From a bacterium (GTDB taxonomy: Bacteria; Electryoneota; B3-LCP), in NCBI GenBank assembly GCA_026394195.1, contig JAPKYS010000010.1, forward strand, positions 94,262 to 158,261: DNA of 64,000 bases, given 5' to 3'. Shown in pieces: positions 16,174 through 25,541 of the stretch. The number at the start of each line of letters is the position of its first letter. The stretch's first letter is position 1. Under the pieces are notes generated by a model that searched no databases, was not told where the DNA came from, and saw only the letters and a program-made list of their open reading frames with translations. A program made the translations under genes and the position numbers.

Positions 16174-19013
16174 GATAAGGTTCTCTTGGTCTCGATAATC
16201 TGGAAGGCTTCAATGACGTCGCCGACCTTGATGTCCTGGAAATTGGCGATACCCACACCGCACTCCAGGTTTTCGATGACCTCTTTGGCGTCATCTTTGA
16301 AGCGCTTTAGAGAGCTCATCGTACCCTCGTAAATCTGCTGACCATCACGCACCAGCCGGACATGGTTGCTGCGCTCGATTTTTCCCGCTTTTACGTAGCA
16401 GCCTGCAATGGTGCCGATCTTGGAAACTTTGAAGACCTGTCGCACTTCCAGAGTGCCGAGGTGATTTTCACTGATTGAGGGAGCCAGCATCCCCTCCAGA
16501 GCCGCCTTAACGTCGTTGATCACGTCATAGATGATACGATAGATTCTGATCTCGACGTCCTGGCGTGAGGCTAATTCCCGCGATTTCAGGTTGGGGTGCA
16601 CCATGAAGCCAATGATCAATGCTGTGGAAGCGGCTGCCAGGTTGACGTCGGTTTCTGTGATGGCGCCTACCCCGCGATGGATGATTTTGACGCCGACTTC
16701 CGGCGAATTAAGCTTCATCAAAGCATCACTAAGCGCTTCGACAGAACCATTCACGTCACCTTTGATGATCAACGGCAGCTCTCGCACTTCACCGCGCTTG
16801 ATGCGTTCAGAGAGGTTCTCCAAACTCAAGGCGCGAATCTGTTTGAAGGCGTGTTCGCGTTGCAGCGCCTGCCGCTTCAGGGAAACCATTTTGGCTTCCT
16901 TGTCCGTGGCGGTGCTGATGATGGCTTCTCCGGCTTGGGGAGTCCCATCAAACCCCAGAAGTTGTGCGGGGTGACCCGGACCTACCTTCGTCACTTTTCG
17001 GCCATTTTCACCGTACATCGCCTTGACTCTGCCCGAAAAGGCTCCAGCGACGAAGTTGTCACCGATTTTCAGGGTTCCATTCTGTATTAAAATGGTAGCC
17101 AGAGGCCCGCGTCCCTTGTCCAACCTGGATTCGATGATAATACCCTTGGCGCGGCGTTCAGGATTTGCCTTTAAATCCAATATTTCGGCGGCTAAGGCAA
17201 TCTCTTCCAACAGGTTCTCAACACCCTGACCGGTTTTGGCAGAGATCAACGCAGCCTGGTACTTGCCGCCCCATTCTTCCACCAGGACGTCCTGGTCGGC
17301 GAGTTCACGGCGGATGCGTTCCGGGTCTGCCGTGGGTTTGTCCATCTTATTGATGGCGATGACGATGGGGACGCCGGCTGCCTTAGCGTGATTGATGGCT
17401 TCAATCGTTTGCGGCATGACATGGTCATCCGCTGCGACCACCAGCACTACCAGGTCGGTAACCTGAGCGCCTCGGGCGCGCATCGCCGTAAAGGCTTCAT
17501 GACCCGGCGTATCGAGGAAGGTTATGGTCTTATCCTGGTAAACCACCGAATATGCGCCGATATGCTGAGTGATACCACCAGACTCACCGGCGGTAATGTT
17601 CGAATTGCGCAGAAAATCCAGCAGGGAGGTTTTTCCATGATCGACGTGACCCATGACCGTGACGACCGGTGGTCTTGAGCGCAGATCCGCTTCCTTATCC
17701 GCCTCTTCATCGGTGAGCGTTTCTACGCCTTCGTATTCGCTCTGGAATTCGACGTCGTAATCATATTCCCCAGCCAGCAGCTCTATCGCATCGCGGTCGA
17801 GGCGCTGGTTGATGGTTACGTAAAGCCCCATATCCAGACATTTACGGATCAATTCAGCGACCGGAACGTCCAGGAGGGCAGCTAATTCGTTAGCTGAGAT
17901 GAATTCCATCACGCGCAGAATGTTATCCCCTTCCAGTACCTCGCCAGCGTGCTGTACTCTACGGTGACGCTTCTTCGGACGCTTCTCATCCATCGATGCG
18001 AGTGTCTGCTTTATGGACGCATCGACGACTTTCTGATCGACTCTTTGTTTTTTACTGCGGCGTCGTTTCTTGCCGGATTTGGCAACGGGAGCTTCCGTGG
18101 TTGCCGGAGTCGCAGCGGCAGGAGCCGGTTTCTCCTTTTTACGGTCTTTGGCAGCTCGTTGCGCCCGATCGACAGCCCTGCGGATGGCTAACTCTTCAGG
18201 CGTCTCTTCCTTGTGCCGTTTGAATCGGCGTTTTTTTGCCGCCAGATCTTCCGGCGTCACCCCTTCGACTTGTGCTTCCCGGGCTCGGGCCAATTCGCGC
18301 GCCCTGGCAACAGTTTCAGTCCGCTTGGCCTCCTGCATCATCGCTTCAAAGGTGCCCGGAGTCGGTTTATAGACCTCAGCTTTGGGTTTCTCTTGTTCCT
18401 TTTTCTCTTCACGGGCCGGTTCAACTTCCGCAGGCGCGGCTTGGGCAACTTCGACTTCTTCAGTTTCTTGGGGTTCCGGAGTTACCTCAGCGAGTGGTTC
18501 GACTGCAAGCTCGGGGGTGGCTTGCACCGGAACTACCGGTAATTCTTCCGGTGTCGGGGGGATGAGTTCAGGCTTAGCTTCTTCGATGACGACTGGATGT
18601 TCAACCGGGATGGCTTCAGGTGGTTCAACGCCGGCAGGTAAAGCCTCTTTTTCTTCTATTTTGTGCGCAGGTTTGGTTTCCTTTATTTCCTTCTTCTTGG
18701 GATGAGCTTCGGCGGGAGCAGCTTTTCCCCGAGTAATTTCAGTTGTCTCAGCAAGAATCTTCCGGAGATCTTCCTCGCGCGCTTTTTCCGACTCTTTCTT
18801 TTGGACTTCGATCTTTTCGACTTTGTCCTGGTCCTGAAGAGCCTGCCAGCGGCCGCGGTTGAATTTTTTAAGCATTTCCATGTAGAGTTCTTCATCGATA
18901 GTGCTCATGTGCCCCTTTGGCATTTCATGGCCCATGTTACTCAAGAACTCAATGATGGTCGTGCTTGCCAGGTTTAGTTCCTTGGCGATCTTGTAGATCT
19001 TGTACTGAGTCAA
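16170..19013 (-). CDS. infB: Translation initiation factor IF-2
   Basis: A 947-residue GTPase that places initiator tRNA in the ribosomal P site. An IF2_N domain (IYKIAKELNLASTTIIEFL) is followed by a long Pro/Glu/Ala/Lys-rich linker (about 60-370), a second IF2_N-type domain (ANELAALLDVPVAELIRKC), the G domain (G1 GHVDHGKTS, G3 DTPGHEAF, G4 NKMD) and the two C-terminal beta-barrel domains. Length is at the upper end for bacteria because of the linker. It lies between nusA and rbfA. Confidence 0.98.
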   Translation of the reverse strand: MTQYKIYKIAKELNLASTTIIEFLSNMGHEMPKGHMSTIDEELYMEMLKKFNRGRWQALQDQDKVEKIEVQKKESEKAREEDLRKILAETTEITRGKAAPAEAHPKKKEIKETKPAHKIEEKEALPAGVEPPEAIPVEHPVVIEEAKPELIPPTPEELPVVPVQATPELAVEPLAEVTPEPQETEEVEVAQAAPAEVEPAREEKKEQEKPKAEVYKPTPGTFEAMMQEAKRTETVARARELARAREAQVEGVTPEDLAAKKRRFKRHKEETPEELAIRRAVDRAQRAAKDRKKEKPAPAAATPATTEAPVAKSGKKRRRSKKQRVDQKVVDASIKQTLASMDEKRPKKRHRRVQHAGEVLEGDNILRVMEFISANELAALLDVPVAELIRKCLDMGLYVTINQRLDRDAIELLAGEYDYDVEFQSEYEGVETLTDEEADKEADLRSRPPVVTVMGHVDHGKTSLLDFLRNSNITAGESGGITQHIGAYSVVYQDKTITFLDTPGHEAFTAMRARGAQVTDLVVLVVAADDHVMPQTIEAINHAKAAGVPIVIAINKMDKPTADPERIRRELADQDVLVEEWGGKYQAALISAKTGQGVENLLEEIALAAEILDLKANPERRAKGIIIESRLDKGRGPLATILIQNGTLKIGDNFVAGAFSGRVKAMYGENGRKVTKVGPGHPAQLLGFDGTPQAGEAIISTATDKEAKMVSLKRQALQREHAFKQIRALSLENLSERIKRGEVRELPLIIKGDVNGSVEALSDALMKLNSPEVGVKIIHRGVGAITETDVNLAAASTALIIGFMVHPNLKSRELASRQDVEIRIYRIIYDVINDVKAALEGMLAPSISENHLGTLEVRQVFKVSKIGTIAGCYVKAGKIERSNHVRLVRDGQQIYEGTMSSLKRFKDDAKEVIENLECGVGIANFQDIKVGDVIEAFQIIETKRTLS

Positions 19014-19047
19014 TTAAACCTCTCGGGTTTGTTGGCAAACCCTTTAA

Positions 19048-20280
19048 TTACTCTTCGTAATATACCGAAAGTACTTCGACGATCTTGCCGGCTGTCGCAT
19101 CGCCGATGCCGGGAATTTCCAGCAATTTTTCTTTTCCTGCGTCCAGAACTTGTTCGGCGTTGGTATATCCTGCGGTTTTAAGCTTTGCCTTGATTGAAGG
19201 CGTCAAACCTTCGATATCGTCAATCAGCAACTCTTCCTCTTCGTAGAAATCGGATTCCTTGATCGGGTCAATCGTAACGCCCACCATTTCCGAGGCCAAA
19301 CGAATATTCTGCCCTTTACGCCCGATTGCCATCGACATCTGGTCATCGGGGATGACTGCAATGACGCGCTTGTTCTCGTCATCTGGGATCAGTTCGAGCG
19401 GAGTCACCGGCGTCAAAGAGCGGTGAATCAGCAGACTGCGGTCTTCAGTCCAGTGGATGATGTCAATCTTCTCGTTATTCAATTCTCGCACAATTGCCTG
19501 GATTCGCACGCCCTTCAATCCAACGCAGGCTCCGACCGGATCGATGCGCTTATCATTGGATTCGACGGCAATCTTGGTGCGGTCTCCCGGTTCGCGCACG
19601 ATTTTGCGTATCTCGACAATACCATCGTAGATTTCAGGAACCTCCAGTTCGAATAATCGCTTCACAAAGCTGAGATCGCTTCTGCTGACGACGATTTGCG
19701 GCTCCTTTGAAGTCTTCAGAACCAATTTGATAATGGCACGAACAGTATCACCACGGCGGTAACGTTCGTTGTAAATTGCTTCTTCACGCGGCATGACCAC
19801 TTCAGTTTTATCCACATTGATGCGGATCTCCTGCCGTGATACCTGATGGACGTCGCCGAGGATGATTTCGCCGATGCGGTTGCTGAATTCATTGAAGACA
19901 TTATCCTTCTCGACTTCTTTGATCTTCTGAGAAAGATTCTGTTTCGCGGCCGTAATCAAGCGGCGTCCGAAGGTGCGGTAATCAATAATTTCTACGAAGT
20001 CGTCTCCGACGTCGAAATCGGGATCCACTTTTTTGGCATCGCTCAAGGATATTTGCGTCACAGGATTCTCGACGGTATCATCCTCGACGATCTCCTTCTC
20101 GCAGTAAATTTCGATATCGCCTTTTTCAAGGTTGAAGATCACGTCAAAATTGTCAGCAGCGCCATATTTTTTCTTCAGGATTGAAAGAAAAACGCTTTCG
20201 ATGATATCCTGGAAGGTGTGCTTCTCAATGCGCCGCTCACGCATTAATTGCGCAATCGCATCCACTATGTCGTGGTTCAT
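19048..20280 (-). CDS. nusA: Transcription termination/antitermination protein NusA
   Basis: A 410-residue RNA polymerase-associated factor that modulates pausing, termination and antitermination. It has an N-terminal RNAP-binding domain, an S1 domain (GEIILGDVHQVSRQEIRINV), KH1 (DPVGACVGLKGVRIQAIVREL), KH2 (AIGRKGQNIRLASEMVG) and a C-terminal helix-hairpin-helix (LLEIPGIGDATAGKIVEVL). It lies 97 nt after rimP and 34 nt before infB. NusA autoregulates the equivalent operon in E. coli, which matters for the leader hairpin before rimP. Confidence 0.98.
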   Translation of the reverse strand: MNHDIVDAIAQLMRERRIEKHTFQDIIESVFLSILKKKYGAADNFDVIFNLEKGDIEIYCEKEIVEDDTVENPVTQISLSDAKKVDPDFDVGDDFVEIIDYRTFGRRLITAAKQNLSQKIKEVEKDNVFNEFSNRIGEIILGDVHQVSRQEIRINVDKTEVVMPREEAIYNERYRRGDTVRAIIKLVLKTSKEPQIVVSRSDLSFVKRLFELEVPEIYDGIVEIRKIVREPGDRTKIAVESNDKRIDPVGACVGLKGVRIQAIVRELNNEKIDIIHWTEDRSLLIHRSLTPVTPLELIPDDENKRVIAVIPDDQMSMAIGRKGQNIRLASEMVGVTIDPIKESDFYEEEELLIDDIEGLTPSIKAKLKTAGYTNAEQVLDAGKEKLLEIPGIGDATAGKIVEVLSVYYEE

Positions 20281-20377
20281 GGCGCTTAACCTCTACTTAC
20301 ACAATTCATTTGATACCTGCTCCTTCTTGATCCCTTTAATCTGAATTATCTGGGATTTATTCTTGTGTTACTGGTAA

Positions 20378-20836
20378 TCAGGTGATGACGGGCACGACAA
20401 ATACTTCAGTAGTCTCGATTTCGAAGTTCATCCTGCCCTTTTCCCCCTCTATGATAAAAGTCGTCTCATCTGAGCTGACCAAATTCCCTTTTTGGTCATA
20501 ACGCTTGCCCTCGCGTTCAAATCGAACTTCAACCAGCCGTCCAAGATTCTTCTGAAATTGCCACTTTAACAAAGGATGGTTGAGCCCCGGAGAGGACACT
20601 TCCAGCCTATAGTCCGGGAATTCATGCGGATAACTATCCAGAAGGTCACTGATCGCCCGGGAAAGTTCAACGCATTCGTAGATGGTGATATTGTGATCCT
20701 CGGCGTCTACGATAACACGCAACTGGGCGTGCCTTTTGGTCGAGTGCCATCTGGCGCTGATCAACCGAAAACCGGCAGTTGCAACCAACTGCTCGATTCT
20801 GTTTTCCAGTTCGAGAGAATCCACAAATCGGCTCAT
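20378..20836 (-). CDS. rimP: Ribosome maturation factor RimP
   Basis: A 152-residue factor for 30S assembly. Recognised by LRVIVDAEDHNITIYECVELSRAI, the signature YRLEVSSPGLNHPL, and a C-terminal SH3-like domain. I use the ATG at 20836 rather than a TTG at 20887, because the longer version would translate through the leader hairpin and adds nothing RimP-like. No strong Shine-Dalgarno sequence precedes the ATG. It is the promoter-proximal gene of the long operon down to at least pnp. Confidence 0.93.
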   Translation of the reverse strand: MSRFVDSLELENRIEQLVATAGFRLISARWHSTKRHAQLRVIVDAEDHNITIYECVELSRAISDLLDSYPHEFPDYRLEVSSPGLNHPLLKWQFQKNLGRLVEVRFEREGKRYDQKGNLVSSDETTFIIEGEKGRMNFEIETTEVFVVPVIT

Positions 20837-20846
20837 GCAAACAAAA

Positions 20847-20868
20847 AAGTGGGAGTACTGACCCACTT
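20847..20868 (-). terminator. Attenuator-like hairpin in the rimP-nusA leader
   Basis: Read on the minus strand, AAGTGGG and CCCACTT form a perfect 7-bp stem around an 8-nt loop, with the second arm running into a TTTTTT tract (CCCACTTTTTTG) ending about 6 nt before the rimP ATG. This is the layout of an intrinsic terminator placed in a leader. It could act as an attenuator for the rimP-nusA-infB operon or hide the initiation region. Confidence 0.6.
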
Positions 20869-20898
20869 CTGACCAAAATATAACCAAATTTATTGATG

Positions 20899-20928
20899 AT
20901 TACAAGACAAAAAAACGTAAAATTTCAA
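20899..20928 (-). promoter_or_regulatory. Putative sigma-70 promoter for the rimP operon
   Basis: On the minus strand TTGAAA (20923-20928) and TGTAAT (20899-20904) are separated by 18 bp; transcription would start near 20892, about 55 nt before the rimP ATG and upstream of the hairpin. The remainder of the gap, about 20930-21191, shows no gene. Confidence 0.45.
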
Positions 20929-21191
20929 GCTTTTACCGGGTTACGTTTTCTCGTCAAGCAGAAGTCAGTGGCTCATATCAGGTCGCGATTTTTGATCAGT
21001 TTGATCATAAATACGAAAAAAAGGTGACTCTTCAATACGGGCGGCATCGGTCAATGTTGCTGCAGGCGCACCAGCCTTAATTCTTCGTAATTTCATAGAT
21101 TACGGTAGTGCGCCACACATCGTCTCGAAGGGATCCCGATTACCTGGAATTATTGCCTTACTGCCTGTTGATAACCAATCGCCGCATCGGG

Positions 21192-21875
21192 CTATTCGCC
21201 CAGCTCTTTGAGTTTCTTCTGAGCGTCCTCGGCGAAAGCCGTTTTGGGATATTCAGAAATTACCAGCTTATACTGAGCGACCGCTTTATCATTCTGGTCC
21301 AACGCCTTATAGCAGCGTGCGGCATCAAGGTGATATTGCGGCGCTGCAAACAAATTCTTTTCAGAAGCAGCAGCTTTCAGATAAAGCTGCGCAGCCTCCT
21401 CAAATTTTGATTTCGATTCCAGGCAGGCCGCTTTGCCGTCCAGAGCAGCGGGATATAGGTATTTGTTCTTGCTGCCATGCTTCAGATAATCTTCGTAAGC
21501 CTTCAATGCCTCATCAACCTGACCGGCTTGCAGTTTCAACTGGGCTGTTAAAACGAGCGCATGGTCACCTGAAGAAGTCCCGCGATATTTTTCCGCAATT
21601 TTGCTCAGTTCCTCGGCAGCAACTATGGGAGTACTCTGCTGCATCTTCAACTCGGCGATTCCCAATTCATAGGATGCCTGGTCTTCGGCTCTGGATTTTG
21701 ATGAAATCCAAAATACGGTGATAACCGCCAGCAGGAGAACCCCACCGACAATCTTAAGAATTGTGGCTTGATTATCCTGCAGGTATTTTTGTGCTTTGAA
21801 GAAGGTAGTGACGAATTTGTCTTCTTTTAATTCCTTCTTGGTGATTCTCTTGACCGGTTTAAGTTTCTTTGCCAT
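21192..21875 (-). CDS. Membrane-anchored tetratricopeptide repeat protein
   Basis: A 227-residue protein with a basic N-terminal segment, one membrane helix (about 39-57, ILKIVGGVLLLAVITVFWI) and about four TPR units to the C-terminus (for example AQLKLQAGQVDEALKAYEDYL and AARCYKALDQNDKAVAQYKL). The topology and size resemble YfgM-like periplasmic TPR proteins that bind the Sec translocon or assist envelope protein folding; that role is inferred. It sits between rimP and a secreted-protein gene, with about 350 nt separating it from rimP. Confidence 0.85.
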   Translation of the reverse strand: MAKKLKPVKRITKKELKEDKFVTTFFKAQKYLQDNQATILKIVGGVLLLAVITVFWISSKSRAEDQASYELGIAELKMQQSTPIVAAEELSKIAEKYRGTSSGDHALVLTAQLKLQAGQVDEALKAYEDYLKHGSKNKYLYPAALDGKAACLESKSKFEEAAQLYLKAAASEKNLFAAPQYHLDAARCYKALDQNDKAVAQYKLVISEYPKTAFAEDAQKKLKELGE

Positions 21876-21963
21876 TTATCCCTCAGTTCCCTTCTGATTA
21901 TGTCCTAATTAACTCCGTTAGCGATTTTTTGTTTCAGATCGGCTCCGCTTTTTACTATAAATG

Positions 21964-24339
21964 CTAACGCACATAGCAGAGTTTTCGCACATCGGTATGC
22001 CTAGCGGAAGTCAGGCGAAGGAAGTAAACACCGCCTGCCAAACCTTCTGGGGAAAAACTCAATTGATGTATACCCGAATCTTGCCACTCGTGAGTCAAGG
22101 TGGCGATTTGTCGCCCGGTTAAATCGAACAGCGTGACGTCTACCAATCCTGCCTGAGGCAGTGAATATTCAATTCGAGTGCTCGAATTAAATGGATTGGG
22201 AAACAGACTGCTGATCTCAAAGTTGTAGGCAACGCTCTCCGGATTTCCCGGATTCACGATCTCGACGGTATCCTGTTTTTCAAATTGGAAGCTGGTTGTA
22301 TCATAGACCAGCTCCGGAGAATTTCCAACGTAGCCTTTCAGAGTGTAGATGCCGGTCGGAAAATTTGGCGGGATTTGCAGAGTCTTGTTCTCATTGTATA
22401 CGCCCGGCTGCAGGTCGATGGATAAACTATCGATCGTGCCGAAAATCTGGCCATCCGGGTAGGTCAAGACGGTCCACGCCAACATTGGCAGCGTTTGTGT
22501 TTCATTATTTTCGAGCTGGATCACGTAATCGATCTGACCACCGGTCGAAGGTACTACAATCGGCGGATTGTAGGGCAGCAGAGAGATCTGAACGTCGAGA
22601 ACAGGGCCGATGTTATTCATCAGGTAGATGCCACCGGCCGCGCATCCGACCAGGAGGTCTGGACGACTGTCACCGTTCAAGTCGCCGAAGCAGGGAACGG
22701 CATTATCTCCGAAGTCCCATCCCTGATAGTACGATGTCACCAGTGTCCAGGAAGGCAGGAGGGGATTCCCGATGTTACGGTAAAAGGATATCGTACCGGT
22801 GAGAAAGCCGCTGCCGATCAAGAGATCCAGATCGCCATCTTCATCGATATCGAGAAAAGCCGGCGCTGCAAAATTGCCCACGTCAATACCGGGCCACAGG
22901 CCCAGGTCCTGCCAGATTGGATTTGATGCCGTGCCGTCGTTTCTGACAAAGTGCATATTCCCCTCATAGGAACCGACAAAGAGATCCAGATCGTTATCGG
23001 CGTCAACGTCACCCAGTGCCGGAACTGAATTTGAGCCTACGTTGACTCCATCGGCATAATTATATACCGGCGCCCGCCATAACGGCTGCTGCGGTGTCCC
23101 GTCATTCTGATAGAACGTAATCGTACCGTCTCCGCTGCCGACGAAGAGGTCCAGGTCACCATCGTTGTCGATATCTGCAAATGCAGGGGTTTCCTGATCG
23201 GGCAAATTGATGTTGTTGTAGGTTTCCGTAACCAGTTCCCAAGCTGCCGAATCCGATGTGCCTACATTTTCCAGGAAACTGATTCCGCCAGGTACGTGCC
23301 CTATGAACATATCGAGATCGCCGTCGTTGTCAATGTCAGCTAGAGTTGGATTGCTGTAATAGCTTGCATCGTAGTAGCCGAGATACCTCTGAGTTAATTC
23401 CCAGCGGGGAGTCGTCGCGTTACCGGTATTGGTCAGCAGGTCGAGGTTGCCGTCAGCGGTGCCGCTGATCAGATCCAGGTCTCCGTCGCCATCGATATCC
23501 CAAAATGTGGGTACACTGTTATGCCCAGCGTCGAAGATGCTTCCCATATCGATGTAGGTCGGCGCCTGTGGAGGGCCATTATTGCGGAATTGAGTAATTT
23601 CGCCGCTCAACCCTCCCATGAAGACGTCCTGCAGGGTATCTCCGTTCACGTCGAAAACGCAGACGGACGATTTATCTCCGACGTCAAATCCGTTATAGAA
23701 GGCGCCTTGATTGCTCCACAATGGGTTTCCCGGTTGTCCGACGTTCATAAAAAAGGCAGCGCCGCCTTCGTTATGACCGATCAGCAGATCATCGTCGCCG
23801 TCGGCGTCCACATCGCGGAAGAAGGGGGTGGAGTGGTGATCCACCATGATTTGCCCGTAATTCTCCGTGACGAAGGTCCATTGGGGAGCATGAGCCGTGC
23901 CGGTATTACGGTAGAACCAGATTGTGCCGTCCTCATTGCCCATGAACAGGTCCAGATCACCATCGTTGTCGATATCCCAGAATGCCGGAGCGCAGTGTTT
24001 GCCGACGTCGATCGAATCAAGCGCCGTGGTAACACAAAGCCAGTTGGGAGGCGAGCCGCCCAGGTTTTCAAAATAGTCGAGATAACCGTCGTGTTCGCCG
24101 ACGAATAAATCGCCATCACCATCGCCGTCAATATCAACCAGAACCGGTTTACAGTAGTCGATCCCACCGTGATAAACCGCCATGTAGGTTCCGTCAAGGT
24201 AGCCTTGAACCTGCCGTTCCCAGATAAGGTCTTGAGCGGTTGCTGTTTCTAACAGAGATAGTGTTACCAGGAGCAACAGAGCATAGATCGAACTCAAGGC
24301 GATACGCGGCCATTCCTGATTCATTCTGCGAGCGTGCAT
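21964..24339 (-). CDS. Secreted VCBS/FG-GAP-repeat protein with C-terminal sorting domain
   Basis: About 791 residues starting at ATG 24339 (purine-rich GAAAGGGAAG upstream); an earlier in-frame ATG at 24366 is nearly leaderless relative to the predicted promoter. A signal peptide (IALSSIYALLLLVTLSLLETATAQ) precedes ten repeats of the form DIDxDGDLDLFxGxxDGxxxFxxNxG. Each DxDxDGDxD loop is a calcium-binding FG-GAP/VCBS type that builds a beta-propeller. The C-terminal 75 residues (SSLFPNPFNSSTRIEYSLP to the end) are an FCB-type sorting domain used for export and surface attachment or release. It is probably surface exposed; ligand unknown. Confidence 0.92.
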   Translation of the reverse strand: MHARRMNQEWPRIALSSIYALLLLVTLSLLETATAQDLIWERQVQGYLDGTYMAVYHGGIDYCKPVLVDIDGDGDGDLFVGEHDGYLDYFENLGGSPPNWLCVTTALDSIDVGKHCAPAFWDIDNDGDLDLFMGNEDGTIWFYRNTGTAHAPQWTFVTENYGQIMVDHHSTPFFRDVDADGDDDLLIGHNEGGAAFFMNVGQPGNPLWSNQGAFYNGFDVGDKSSVCVFDVNGDTLQDVFMGGLSGEITQFRNNGPPQAPTYIDMGSIFDAGHNSVPTFWDIDGDGDLDLISGTADGNLDLLTNTGNATTPRWELTQRYLGYYDASYYSNPTLADIDNDGDLDMFIGHVPGGISFLENVGTSDSAAWELVTETYNNINLPDQETPAFADIDNDGDLDLFVGSGDGTITFYQNDGTPQQPLWRAPVYNYADGVNVGSNSVPALGDVDADNDLDLFVGSYEGNMHFVRNDGTASNPIWQDLGLWPGIDVGNFAAPAFLDIDEDGDLDLLIGSGFLTGTISFYRNIGNPLLPSWTLVTSYYQGWDFGDNAVPCFGDLNGDSRPDLLVGCAAGGIYLMNNIGPVLDVQISLLPYNPPIVVPSTGGQIDYVIQLENNETQTLPMLAWTVLTYPDGQIFGTIDSLSIDLQPGVYNENKTLQIPPNFPTGIYTLKGYVGNSPELVYDTTSFQFEKQDTVEIVNPGNPESVAYNFEISSLFPNPFNSSTRIEYSLPQAGLVDVTLFDLTGRQIATLTHEWQDSGIHQLSFSPEGLAGGVYFLRLTSARHTDVRKLCYVR

Positions 24340-24378
24340 GTCAATGCTTCCCTTTCTATCTGACATATTTGCAGCTAC

Positions 24379-24407
24379 AATTTAATAAAAAAAACAGGCA
24401 AAGTCAA
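24379..24407 (-). promoter_or_regulatory. Putative sigma-70 promoter for the VCBS-repeat gene
   Basis: On the minus strand TTGACT (24402-24407) and TAAATT (24379-24384) are separated by 17 bp, with transcription expected near 24372. This favours the ATG at 24339 as start. Confidence 0.55.
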
Positions 24408-24602
24408 GCGCGATTATCAGAAGCGATACGATTTTTTTGTCAATCCGTTGCAACACAGCAAAATGGTTCCAGCGAAGAGACATAAAATGCGCTAATCGAT
24501 AAATGCACGCAATCACTGACATGGACAGGGTGGTGTCAAAATGTCGTGTACATCCAAGTACTTGTTTATTATAATTTTATAATATTTGATGGACGTGTCC
24601 TC

Positions 24603-24619
24603 TGTCAATATTTCCGACA
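24603..24619. promoter_or_regulatory. Candidate response-regulator palindrome (site A)
   Basis: TGTCAATATTTCCGACA, an inverted TGTC/GACA repeat about 85 bp upstream of the sigma-54 -24 element, a typical enhancer-binding position. A closely related palindrome lies upstream of the other sigma-54 promoter at 27626-27642. The rest of the 24367-24785 gap is AT-rich with no gene. Confidence 0.45.
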
Positions 24620-24702
24620 CATCGTAATATATGGAATTATGTATCAATAATTATGATTTTGTATATTCATTATTTACAATATATTATGTGTCATTAAAGC
24701 AA

Positions 24703-24719
24703 TTGGCACTACCTTTGCT
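24703..24719 (+). promoter_or_regulatory. Sigma-54 (RpoN) promoter
   Basis: TTGGCACTACCTTTGCT matches the -24/-12 consensus TTGGCAC-N5-TTGCW, with GG and GC exactly 10 bp apart. Transcription would start near 24730, about 55 nt before the small secreted protein gene, which has an ideal ribosome binding site (AAGGAGG, 24774-24780). Confidence 0.85.
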
Positions 24720-24785
24720 TTTCCATCCACGAAAGCGACGACGTCAAAGAATCCAGAAAATGCCACGTACTTTAAGGAGGTTATC

Positions 24786-25334
24786 ATGAAGCGCAAATTC
24801 AATATCACCCTGCTTGTCGGATTGTTAAGTCTGATCCTGATCGTCACCGGAGCTTATGCCAGCGGTGGAAAATCCACTCCAAGTGTTTACAAGCCGACAT
24901 TTATAGGAACAGGCGCCGCGCCGTACCAGACCGGCGAATACGCTCCATTTGTTCCTCTACCGGCTAATCCCGCCGGTGTCTCTTTCCAGACGACGGAAAC
25001 ACCCATACCAACCTATGGTTCAGCAGGAACTTTCACTCCGAGCGGTGAAGCGCCGTACTACTATGAACCCATTAAAGGCATCGAAAATCCCGGCAGTTTT
25101 GCCCCCCTCGGTCCCTGTCCGTCCGGTGTCGATCCCAAGTACGCCGGTCCGTATATCTACGGTCAGTTGCTCCCTGGCTTTCAAACTACGGAAATGAATC
25201 CCTTCAATCAGAAGCCTTCAAAAGAAATCATCCGCCAGACCTATCCTGTGCCGCAGCGCCGCAGTGCCTCCTCGGCGACCGACGGCTGGAATGGGTTCTG
25301 GCACGGTCTGAAAGCCCGCATGACGGGTCAATAG
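24786..25334 (+). CDS. Small secreted Tyr/Pro/Gly-rich protein, unknown function
   Basis: I do not recognise a family. The 182-residue protein has a clear signal peptide (1-25, ending ITLLVGLLSLILIVTGAYA). The mature part is rich in Pro, Tyr, Gly and Thr with a loosely repeated pattern: FQTTETPIP and FQTTEMNPF, APYQTGEYAPF and APYYYEP. The end is basic (RRSASSATDGWNGFWHGLKAR). There is one Cys in the mature region and no sorting domain. A perfect Shine-Dalgarno sequence and a near-consensus sigma-54 promoter suggest strong, conditional expression. It lies between two sorting-domain protein genes that run the other way and close to the sigma-54 activator gene. A structural, adhesive or matrix role is possible but is inference. 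Confidence 0.85.
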   Translation: MKRKFNITLLVGLLSLILIVTGAYASGGKSTPSVYKPTFIGTGAAPYQTGEYAPFVPLPANPAGVSFQTTETPIPTYGSAGTFTPSGEAPYYYEPIKGIENPGSFAPLGPCPSGVDPKYAGPYIYGQLLPGFQTTEMNPFNQKPSKEIIRQTYPVPQRRSASSATDGWNGFWHGLKARMTGQ

Positions 25335-25348
25335 ATCGAGCCGAAACG

Positions 25349-25403
25349 GGACGATCCAGGGGTGGATCCCTGCACTGACTGCCCAACAACCTCTGGATCG
25401 TCC
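25349..25403 (+). repeat. 11-bp perfect inverted repeat downstream of the small secreted protein
   Basis: GGACGATCCAG (25349-25359) pairs with CTGGATCGTCC (25393-25403) around a 33-nt loop that contains another small hairpin. No T-run follows, so 3'-end protection or processing is more likely than termination. Confidence 0.6.
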
Positions 25404-25459
25404 AAAACCAGTGACCGAATGAGTCCGGCACCAAAGCGCACCACGAAGTGAGAACAGAC

Positions 25460-25484
25460 AGGGGCTGTCCGAGAGGCAGCCCTT
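25460..25484 (+). terminator. Putative terminator
   Basis: GGGCTG (25462-25467) and CAGCCC (25477-25482) pair, extended by a G-T wobble and an A-T pair, followed by a weak T-rich tail. Suitable for ending the plus-strand transcript of the small secreted protein gene. Confidence 0.4.
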
Positions 25485-25541
25485 GTAGTTTGTGAACAAG
25501 TAGACAAGTAACCAAGTAACCAAGTACAGAGGGTTGGGTAG

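Noticed and set aside
18213..18542. Plus-strand frames in the infB linker region
   Set aside because: Low-complexity antisense of the Glu/Pro/Ala-rich linker.
24367..24500. Sigma-54 promoter before the VCBS-repeat gene
   Set aside because: AGCAA and TTCCAG occur but the GG/GC spacing is 9 bp and the -24 box is poor; a sigma-70 promoter fits better.
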